64,000 nucleotides of DNA from Micromonospora echinaurantiaca (GTDB taxonomy: Bacteria > Actinomycetota > Actinomycetes > Mycobacteriales > Micromonosporaceae): NCBI RefSeq assembly GCF_900090235.1, contig NZ_LT607750.1, forward strand, positions 7,139,134 to 7,203,133, in the 5' to 3' direction. The notes under the pieces were generated by a model. That model was not told the DNA's origin and made no database searches. It was given only the letters and a program-made list of their open reading frames with translations. The position numbers and the translations under genes were made by a program. This document shows, in pieces, positions 9,427 to 15,981 of this stretch; position 1 is the first letter of the stretch, and each line of letters starts with the position of its first letter.

Positions 9427-10119
9427 ATGACGGAGGATCCGCACAAGCCTGGGTACGACTCCACGCAGGACGTGGTTCTCGACGCACGGACGCTGCGCGG
9501 CGTAGCCCATCCACTGCGCCTGCGCCTGCTCGGCTCACTGCGCCACGACGGACCGCAGACCGCCACCCAGCTGGCCGCCCGATTCGGCGAGTCCAGCGCG
9601 GCGACCAGCTACCACCTCCGCACACTGGCCGCGCACGGCTTCGTCGCCGACGCGCCCGAGCTGGGCCGCGGCCGGGAACGCTTCTGGCGCGCCGTGCACC
9701 GCTCGACCTGGTTCGACACTCCAGACCGGGACGCCCCGGAGCGTGAACTCGGCGAGGCGTACCTGCGCACGGTCGCGCGGATGTACGCGGAGAACGTCGA
9801 GCGGTCCATCACCGAGCTGGCCGACTGGCCGCAGGAGTGGGTGCGGGCGGCCAGCATGAGCGACCTCACGGTCAGCCTGAGCGCCGCCGAGGCGCAGCAG
9901 CTCGCCGACGACATGATGGCCCTGCTGGTGCGGTATCGGGACCGGGCGGCGGAACGGGCCGGCGACGGATCGGAACGCGTCGCGATGAGCACGCAGTTCC
10001 AGATCTTCCCGCGGCGCGGCCAGCTGGACGCGCTGTTGGCGGCGCGAGCCGCGTCCACCGGCACGTCCGGTACCGCGGCCGATGAATCGTCCGACAGTGC
10101 GGACGGAGACCGAGCATGA
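9427..10119 (+). CDS. ArsR-type winged-helix transcriptional repressor
   Basis: 230 aa. An N-terminal winged helix-turn-helix (about residues 20-95: VAHPLRLRLLGSLRHDG, TATQLAARFGESSAATSYHL, then a wing with GRGRERFW) is followed by a helical C-terminal half of the kind found in actinobacterial HTH_20/ArsR regulators that control an adjacent MFS pump. There is no obvious metal-binding cysteine cluster, so the ligand is probably an organic compound (inference). ATG 9427 is chosen because the operator/-10 abuts it and upstream codons look non-coding. Its TGA overlaps the ATG of the transporter (ATGA). Confidence 0.87.
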   Translation: MTEDPHKPGYDSTQDVVLDARTLRGVAHPLRLRLLGSLRHDGPQTATQLAARFGESSAATSYHLRTLAAHGFVADAPELGRGRERFWRAVHRSTWFDTPDRDAPERELGEAYLRTVARMYAENVERSITELADWPQEWVRAASMSDLTVSLSAAEAQQLADDMMALLVRYRDRAAERAGDGSERVAMSTQFQIFPRRGQLDALLAARAASTGTSGTAADESSDSADGDRA

Positions 10120-11375
10120 GTCAGCGGTCCGCGTACGGCTTGCTCGTCGCCCAGGCTGTATCGGTCACCGGCACCCGGATGTCGGTCGTGGCGGTGCCCT
10201 GGTTCGTGCTGCAGACCACCGGCGACGCCCTGCTGACCGGCGTCACCGCGTTCGTGGAGATGGGCGCCCTGGTCGCGGCGCGCATCCTCGGCGGGCCGTT
10301 GGTCGACCGGATCGGGCCGCGGATGGCCAGCATCGGCGGTGACCTGATCGCCGGGCTCGTGCTCGGCGTGGTGCCGCTGCTGTACGCCGCCGGCCTGCTC
10401 GGCTATCCGGTCCTGCTGGTACTGGTCGGCCTGGTCGGGCTGTTCCGCGGGCCGTCGGACAACGCGAAGTACGCGATGGTGCCCGACGTCGCGGCCACCG
10501 CCGGCTGGAGTAACGAGCGTGCCGCCGGGCTGGCCGACAGCGTGCACCGCCTCGGGTCGCTGATCGGGGCGCCGCTGGGCGCGGTGCTGATCGCGCTGGT
10601 CGGCGCTCCCGCCGTCATCGCGCTGGACGCGGCCAGCTTCCTGCTCGCCGCCGCGCTGGTGGCGACCCTGGTCCGGGTCCGGCGGGCCGAACCCGATCCG
10701 GCCGAGGCGGGCCACCGCACCGGAGTCCGCGGCTACCTCGCCGACCTCGGGGCCGGGCTGCGCTTCGTCCGGCGTGATCCGCTGCTCCGGGCGATCGTCG
10801 CGATGGTGCTGCTGACGAACCTGCTCGACCAGGCGATGACGGCGGTGCTGGTCCCGGTGTGGGCGGCCGAGCGCTTCAACGACGCCGCACCCGTCGGGCT
10901 GGTGTTCGGCTCCCTGAGCGCCGGCGCCTTCGTCGGGTCGCTGCTCGTGTCGGTGTACGGCGCGCGACTGCCGCGGTGGCGCACGTACGCCCTGGCCTTC
11001 CTGTTCGGTGCCGTCCCGCGGATCTTCGTGCTGGCGCTGCCGGTCGGACTGCCCGTCATCGCGGGCGTCGCACTGGTCGGCGGGGTGCTGATCGGGGCCA
11101 TCAACCCACTGCTGTCCGCCGCGGAGTTCGAACGCATCCCGGCCGGCCTGCGGGCGCGTGTCCTCGGCGCGGTCGGCGGCCTGGCCTGGGCCGGAATCCC
11201 GCTCGGCGGGCTCGTCGGCGGTGTGCTCGCGGCCACGCTCGGCGCCACCGGCGGCATCCTCGTCGTGGGCATGGCGTACCTGCTGGTCACCCTCGACCCC
11301 CTGGTCCGCAGGCGCACCTGGCGGCTGATGGACCGGCCCGCTCCAGCCGCCGCCCCGGTCCCGGTGCCGGGCTGA
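10116..11375 (+). CDS. MFS efflux transporter cotranscribed with ArsR-type regulator
   Basis: 419-aa major facilitator with about 12 helices, resembling the MFS_3/enterobactin-exporter-like group (N-terminus YGLLVAQAVSVTGTRMSVVAVPWFVL split over the first helix; GGPLVDRIGPRMA as motif A). Translational coupling to the regulator (ATGA) and the shared operator point to an inducible efflux unit for a toxic small molecule. Substrate unknown. Confidence 0.87.
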   Translation: MSQRSAYGLLVAQAVSVTGTRMSVVAVPWFVLQTTGDALLTGVTAFVEMGALVAARILGGPLVDRIGPRMASIGGDLIAGLVLGVVPLLYAAGLLGYPVLLVLVGLVGLFRGPSDNAKYAMVPDVAATAGWSNERAAGLADSVHRLGSLIGAPLGAVLIALVGAPAVIALDAASFLLAAALVATLVRVRRAEPDPAEAGHRTGVRGYLADLGAGLRFVRRDPLLRAIVAMVLLTNLLDQAMTAVLVPVWAAERFNDAAPVGLVFGSLSAGAFVGSLLVSVYGARLPRWRTYALAFLFGAVPRIFVLALPVGLPVIAGVALVGGVLIGAINPLLSAAEFERIPAGLRARVLGAVGGLAWAGIPLGGLVGGVLAATLGATGGILVVGMAYLLVTLDPLVRRRTWRLMDRPAPAAAPVPVPG

Positions 11376-11488
11376 CGACGGCGTCACCGGCGCCATGTCC
11401 GGACCGCATCACGAGGTCCCGGCAGGAAGGACGTCGACAACACCCCCGGCGGTCGTCGGACCGGCTCAGCAACTGGCGCTGAGCGGCT

Positions 11489-11528
11489 CGACCGGCCGGC
11501 GGCGGCACAGCCCGCCGCCGGCCGGTCG
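11489..11528. terminator. Strong bidirectional terminator
   Basis: Perfect 17-bp stem CGACCGGCCGGCGGCGG / CCGCCGCCGGCCGGTCG with a 6-nt loop CACAGC, followed by TT. It lies between the converging MFS gene and the gene at 11538. Confidence 0.85.
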
Positions 11529-11537
11529 TTCCGGAGG

Positions 11538-12704
11538 TCAGTTCCCGACGTCCGCCGCCGGCGGGTCGTCGTCGGTGCTCGTCGACACCAAAACCAGGTC
11601 GTACGTGTACAGCGCCCCCGGTGCCAGCCACGACCACGAGTCACGCGGCTGCACCACGCGGAGCTCCCTGCTCAGGGCCTGCCCGGTGTCGGGGTCGATG
11701 ATCAGCCGTACCTCGAGCCCGTTCCCGGGGCCACCCGGCGTGAATGCGATCGCCTGCCCGGGCCGACCGCGCATGTCCTGCACGGCTCCCAGTCCACGCA
11801 CCCCCGGCAACGTGGCGAGCATGCGGTACGCGGCGGCCCGCACCTCGTTGCTGACCGGCAGGTCGATCACCACATGGGTGGCGACGGTGAACAGCCACTC
11901 GTCGCGGTCGGTGGGCATGTCGCCACCTCCGCCGTCGAAGCGGCCGAGCAGTACGCCACGGAGGCCGGCCGGATCGGTCGGCAGCGCGTCGAGTTCCGCC
12001 TGCGAGACGTTCCGGTCGCCGAGGGCGAACAGGTGCGCCGGGTCGACCTTGTCGCCGTAGACCTTGCCCGGACCGATCCGCAGGTCGTACGGCTTCGGCT
12101 TGGTGATCCGGACGACGGACGGCGAACCGTCGCGCCGCCAGGCGGCCTCGTCGCCCGGCGTGGCGGGGGTGGCGCCGAGCGACTGCCCGAACACCCAACT
12201 GCTGTCGGCGTCGGAGCGGGCCAGCCAGTACTGGTCGCCGCTCCGGTCGACCATGGTGTACGTGCCGTCGGCGGCCTCGACCGGCACCGCCCGGCCGCTC
12301 TCGGTCTGCATGGTCAGGTAGCGCCCGCCGGATCGGGGGGCGCTGTCGCTACGTTCGGCGGCCACGAGCAGCAACCGGCTGGAGTCCATCGGCGCCTGGG
12401 TGGCGGGCGCCGCGGCGCCGGGGACGGTGTCGGGCACGGTGCGCGGAGCGGTGCCCGGTCCGGTCACGGCCACGACGACGGCGGTCACGGTCGCCGCGGC
12501 CGCCCCCACCGTCCCGAGGAAGGCCACCCGCCGACGCCGGGGCCCGCGCAGCCGGTCGAGCGCGACGTGCTGTTCGGCGGCCGAGGCGTCGGCCACGATG
12601 TCGGCGACGGCCGGCGGGAGTTGGTCGCTCCGGTGCGGCGGCGGGTCCAGCCGCGCCGGCCGGGCCTTGGCGAGCAGGTCCATCACGTCTGGTGATCGGT
12701 TCAT
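11538..12704 (-). CDS. Membrane-anchored partner protein of ECF sigma factor (CU044_5270-like)
   Basis: 388 aa. An N-terminal cytoplasmic segment of about 65 residues (MNRSPDVMDLLAKARPARLD) precedes one transmembrane helix around 66-88 (VAFLGTVGAAAATVTAVVVAV) and a large extracytoplasmic domain. Proteins of this layout encoded directly after sigma factors are known in actinobacteria as the CU044_5270 family. Its ATG overlaps the TGA of the sigma gene (ATGA), so the two are coupled. By position it could act as an anti-sigma or signal sensor; no classical zinc anti-sigma motif (HxxxCxxC) is visible, so that role is inference. Confidence 0.72.
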   Translation of the reverse strand: MNRSPDVMDLLAKARPARLDPPPHRSDQLPPAVADIVADASAAEQHVALDRLRGPRRRRVAFLGTVGAAAATVTAVVVAVTGPGTAPRTVPDTVPGAAAPATQAPMDSSRLLLVAAERSDSAPRSGGRYLTMQTESGRAVPVEAADGTYTMVDRSGDQYWLARSDADSSWVFGQSLGATPATPGDEAAWRRDGSPSVVRITKPKPYDLRIGPGKVYGDKVDPAHLFALGDRNVSQAELDALPTDPAGLRGVLLGRFDGGGGDMPTDRDEWLFTVATHVVIDLPVSNEVRAAAYRMLATLPGVRGLGAVQDMRGRPGQAIAFTPGGPGNGLEVRLIIDPDTGQALSRELRVVQPRDSWSWLAPGALYTYDLVLVSTSTDDDPPAADVGN

Positions 12705-13261
12705 CGGGTCGACTCCTTCGGAACGAGCGTGGCGGCGGGTCGAGGAAGCTCCGGTTCGGTGGCGGCGACCATGGCGTTCTTCAGGTGACGCCGGGCGCGG
12801 TGCAGGCGCACGTAGTACGTCGCGGTGGAACAGCCGAGGACCCGAGCCGCCTGGCCGGGCACCAGCCCGTGCCAGGCGACCAGCGTCAGCAGTTCGCGGT
12901 CGTCGTCGGACAACCGGGCCAACGCGGTGAGCACCGCGGCCCGTTCGGCGACACCGTCCGCGACGTCGGCGACGGACGCGTCGGTGATCCACGCGCGCAG
13001 CTCGGCGGCGACGGCCTGCTGCCGTTCCTCGGCGCGGTACCGCTCGTACACGATCCGGCGGGCGACGGCGAGCAGCCATGGCAGCGGAGTCGCCCTGGGC
13101 AGCGCCGGCAGCCGCCGCCACGCCACCAGGAACGTCTCGGCGACGACCTCGTCGGCCAGCTGGCGACCGGCGCGCGTGACGGCGTACGCGTACACCTGCC
13201 GGTAGTGCGCCTGGTACACGGCGGTGAAATGATCACCGGGATCGGGTTCGGGTTCTGGCAC
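12701..13261 (-). CDS. ECF-type RNA polymerase sigma factor
   Basis: 186 aa. Region 2 is at about residues 10-75 (HFTAVYQAHYRQVYAYAVTR, then ADEVVAETFLVAWRR). Region 4 is at about 113-165 (LARLSDDDRELLTLVAWHGL, GQAARVLGCSTATYYVRLHR, the DNA-reading helix-turn-helix). The last ~20 residues are a Pro-rich tail. GTG 13261 is preceded by GGGAGG about 10 nt upstream. It is translationally coupled to the membrane protein downstream and divergent from an MFS gene. The regulon cannot be read from the sequence. Confidence 0.9.
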   Translation of the reverse strand: MPEPEPDPGDHFTAVYQAHYRQVYAYAVTRAGRQLADEVVAETFLVAWRRLPALPRATPLPWLLAVARRIVYERYRAEERQQAVAAELRAWITDASVADVADGVAERAAVLTALARLSDDDRELLTLVAWHGLVPGQAARVLGCSTATYYVRLHRARRHLKNAMVAATEPELPRPAATLVPKESTR

Positions 13262-13463
13262 TGGTTCCGGCCCTCCCTGTCAGGCTTCTCAGTCACCAGG
13301 AAATGTCTCGCGCACGCCGTTTCTTACCGGCAGCGTTCACCGGGGTGCGAGGTGGACCCTCGCGGCCCTGATCCGGCTCCGACCGGGGATCTCCATCGGC
13401 CCGCGGGCGCGACGATCTCGCACGCCGGGCCGTGGGGCGAAGCGGCGACGGAAGGGGTGGGAG

Positions 13464-14705
13464 TTGGCGCCGGAGGTCTCGCCGCGCAGGGCCTGGGCGG
13501 CGCTCGTCGTGCTGTCTTCCGCCGCGTTCGCGTTCATCACGACCGAACTGCTGCCGATCGGTCTGCTCACCCTCATGGCACCGGATCTCGACCGGTCCCG
13601 GTCGCAGGTGGGCCTGCTGGTCAGCGGGTACGCCGTGGTGGTCGTGCTGGCGTCCGTACCGCTGGCCCGGTTGACCCGTCGGATCCCCCGCCGCGGGCTG
13701 CTCGGCGGCACGCTCGCGTTGTTCGCGGCCGCGAACCTGGTGGCCGCGCTCGCCTCGACGTACGCCGTGCTGGCCGGCGCCCGGGTCGTCACGGCGCTCA
13801 CCCAGGCCCTGTTCTGGTCCATCGTCTCGCCCGCGGTGACCGGTCTCTTCCCGGTCACCGTGCGCGGCCGGGTGGTGGCGTTGTTCGCGACCGGGGCGGC
13901 GCTCGCCCCGGTGCTCGGGGTCCCCGCCGGCACCTGGCTGGGGCAGCAGGCCGGCTGGCGCGCGGCGTTCGCGGTGCTGGCCGCCGTCGGCGCGGCCATC
14001 GCCGCCGCGGTCGTCGTGCTGATCCCGTCGTACGCCCCGGCGTCCGGCGGCGCCGCCCGGGGCACCGCGCCGCACCGGCGTCGCTTCGCGATGCTGCTGG
14101 TCGCGACCGCCGTCGGCATCGGCGGCTTTCTGACGTTGCAGACGTACGTGACACCGCTGCTGCTCGACGTCAGTGGCTTCACCGACGCCGCGCTGGCGCC
14201 GCTGCTGTTCGTCTCCGGCGCGACCGGCGTGGTCGGCACCATCCTGGTGGGCCGCACCCTCGACGCCCACCCGACCGGGTCGCTGCTGGTGCCGCTGAGC
14301 GTCGGCACCACCGCCCTGCTCGGCCTGTACGCCCTCGGCACGCTCCAATCCGCAACGGTGGTCCTGCTCGCCGGCGTCGGCTTCGCCTACGCGGCGTTCG
14401 GCACCGCCGTGCAGAGCCGGATGCTGCAACTCGCCCCCGGCAGCACCGACATCGCCTCGGCCGGCGTCAGCACCGCCTTCAACGTCGGGATAGCCGGCGG
14501 GTCGATGCTCGGCGGTGCCCTGCTGCCCGGCCCCGGCCCGCGGCTGCTCGCCCTCGTCGGCGGGCTGCTGACCCTGGTCGCGCTCGCGGTGCTCGCCGTC
14601 GACGCGCGACGGCACGCCGTGCGCCCGGGGCCCGCCGCTCCGGCGGCGGCGCCCGCTGCGCTGGACAGGACCGAGGGCGACGAGACGGCCGCCGCCACCC
14701 GGTGA
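13464..14705 (+). CDS. MFS transporter (DHA1-like drug exporter)
   Basis: 413 aa with about 12 helices. The N-terminus AFITTELLPIGLLTLMAPDL and the loop ARLTRRIPRRGLLGG are typical of the AraJ/CmlR-type DHA1 exporters (sugar or drug efflux). TTG 13464 is the start, preceded by GAAGGGGTGGGAG; no better ATG is in frame nearby. It is divergent from the sigma gene and followed by a strong hairpin. Confidence 0.85.
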   Translation: MAPEVSPRRAWAALVVLSSAAFAFITTELLPIGLLTLMAPDLDRSRSQVGLLVSGYAVVVVLASVPLARLTRRIPRRGLLGGTLALFAAANLVAALASTYAVLAGARVVTALTQALFWSIVSPAVTGLFPVTVRGRVVALFATGAALAPVLGVPAGTWLGQQAGWRAAFAVLAAVGAAIAAAVVVLIPSYAPASGGAARGTAPHRRRFAMLLVATAVGIGGFLTLQTYVTPLLLDVSGFTDAALAPLLFVSGATGVVGTILVGRTLDAHPTGSLLVPLSVGTTALLGLYALGTLQSATVVLLAGVGFAYAAFGTAVQSRMLQLAPGSTDIASAGVSTAFNVGIAGGSMLGGALLPGPGPRLLALVGGLLTLVALAVLAVDARRHAVRPGPAAPAAAPAALDRTEGDETAAATR

Positions 14706-14746
14706 GCCGGGCCCCGCTGCCGCGATCAGCGGCGGCGGGGCCCGGC
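14706..14746 (+). terminator. Terminator after MFS gene
   Basis: 18-bp stem GCCGGGCCCCGCTGCCGC / GCGGCGGCGGGGCCCGGC with one G-T wobble and a 5-nt loop GATCA, starting directly after the stop codon. Confidence 0.8.
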
Positions 14747-14770
14747 GCGGGCTCGGCGGCCGTCGACCCC

Positions 14771-14802
14771 GGCCGCACCCGGGCGGATCGCCGGGTGCGG
14801 CC
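14771..14802 (-). terminator. Terminator of the DoxX-like gene
   Basis: 12-bp stem GGCCGCACCCGG / CCGGGTGCGGCC with an 8-nt loop, abutting the stop of the minus-strand gene. Confidence 0.75.
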
Positions 14803-15147
14803 TCAGTTGGCGAGCAGCGCCAGCGAGCCGACCACCGGCGCCGCGTAGAGCAGCGGGAACGGAATGTGCCCGTACGACCGGGCCCGGAGCACGGTGACCA
14901 CCGCACCGGTGAAGTACAGCGCCAGGCCGACCCCGGCCAGCACACCGACGACCGGTGCGACCAGGCCGACCAGCAGGCCCACGGCTCCCGCCGCCTTGGC
15001 GGCGCCGAGCCAGGGCCACCAGGACCGGGGCACGCCGTAGTCGGCGAGTGGCTCCACGACCCACTTGGCGCGCAGGAACACGGAGGCGGCGGAGAAGCCG
15101 ACCATCGCGGCGGCCAGGACGGTGACGACGAGGTAACTGCTGGACAT
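14803..15147 (-). CDS. DoxX-like small membrane protein
   Basis: 114 aa, four hydrophobic helices. The pattern VFLRAKWVVEPLADYGVPRSWWPWLGAAKAAGAVGLL is that of DoxX_2/DUF4267-like proteins (shown here only as a pattern of positions: RAKW about 28-31, WWPWLGAAKAAGA about 44-56). Family members are poorly characterised membrane proteins linked to redox stress. ATG 15147 is chosen because AGGAG lies 7 nt upstream; an ATG 15 nt earlier has no ribosome site. Confidence 0.75.
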   Translation of the reverse strand: MSSSYLVVTVLAAAMVGFSAASVFLRAKWVVEPLADYGVPRSWWPWLGAAKAAGAVGLLVGLVAPVVGVLAGVGLALYFTGAVVTVLRARSYGHIPFPLLYAAPVVGSLALLAN

Positions 15148-15162
15148 GGCGATGCTCCTCAT

Positions 15163-15703
15163 GGTGCGGATGCCGGTGCGGTGGTGACGCCCGGCTGGCT
15201 GACTCCCTCACCGCGTTGACCCGTCGCGCCGCGCCCGTGTGACAGGAGACCGGAAGGAATTTCCGAAGTGCCGCCGAGATCCGGTCACCGGTGCGGTGTC
15301 GGTTCGGCTCCGGTGGCCCCGACGGCGGTTACGCAACGGAGGGTGTCCGGGTGCTGGCGTCCGGGAGCCGAGGATGTATGGTGGTCGATGTGCCCGCCGC
15401 GCCGTCGTGCCGCCGGGCCGGGAGGCCAGTGGTATGGCGGGATGTGATCCGATCCGCCGGGAACGAGTCGATCAAGCGGTTACCACGGATTGCCGTGAAG
15501 GTCTTAATCCGCAGGGTGCGAAGTGGTCGGTGACGCGCGACCCCCGTGATCTGGGCTGGCTCGACGATGGCGGTGGCCCGAATGGCGCAACCTGGTCAAC
15601 GCTCGGGCGGGGCGGGCTGGCGCGGCTTTTCCGTGTGCCCGCTCGTGTGGCACGATCGTGGAACCTCCACCATCCCTGTGACACTTCCCCGACAGGAGCA
15701 AAC
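15163..15703. other. 540-bp stretch without a convincing gene; possible structured leader
   Basis: Open frames here have poor codon character and lack a ribosome site, apart from the one belonging to the next gene. A nested pairing is visible: GTGGTA (15429-15434) with TACCAC (15481-15486), enclosing GGCGGGAT and ATCCGCC. CACGATCGTG (15651-15660) is a 10-bp palindrome just upstream of the small gene; it could be an operator or, with TTTTCC 18 nt before it, a weak promoter. No known riboswitch signature was recognised. Confidence 0.4.
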
Positions 15704-15922
15704 ATGTCTGGTCGAAGGCTGGGCCGACTGGCTGGCTCGCTCCTCGTGCTTGCTGCCGCTGCCGCGATCGTCTACACCACCGGTCTCTACGCCATCGCCG
15801 GTAACTACCAGGCTGCCGACATCATCTGGACCATCAGCCCCGGCGACTCCGCCAGCTACCAGGCCGGCGACATCATCTGGACCGTCAGCCCGGGCGACTC
15901 CGCCGTCGACAGCGGGCTCTGA
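15704..15922 (+). CDS. Small membrane/secreted peptide with two DIIWT repeats
   Basis: 72 aa. An Arg-rich N-terminus (MSGRRLGRLAG) and one hydrophobic helix (about 10-32) could be a signal anchor or uncleaved signal. The rest is two 17-residue repeats, YQAADIIWTISPGDSAS (35-51) and YQAGDIIWTVSPGDSAV (52-68). CAGGAG precedes the ATG by 7 nt. It ends 59 nt before the large cyclic di-GMP gene, so the two are likely cotranscribed. The function is unknown to me; the repeats lie on the outside if the helix is a normal signal anchor. Confidence 0.7.
   Translation: MSGRRLGRLAGSLLVLAAAAAIVYTTGLYAIAGNYQAADIIWTISPGDSASYQAGDIIWTVSPGDSAVDSGL
15806..15907 (+). repeat. 51-bp tandem duplication inside the small gene
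   Basis: Two copies (15806-15856, 15857-15907) with a few substitutions, giving the two 17-residue DIIWT repeats; the reading frame is preserved. Confidence 0.85.
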
Positions 15923-15981
15923 CCGGAGCCATCATCATCACCGGCTGACGGCCGAGGCCGCGCCGGTTGTAGGGGAGCGGC

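Noticed and set aside
15239..15703. N-terminal extension of the small DIIWT gene upstream to 15239
   Set aside because: The extension is Arg/Gly-rich without family features, while ATG 15704 has a good CAGGAG site and begins a normal signal-like segment.
15400..15703. Cyclic di-GMP or cyclic di-AMP riboswitch before the cyclic di-GMP locus
   Set aside because: No conserved GEMM or ydaO core sequence could be recognised; only generic pairing is visible.
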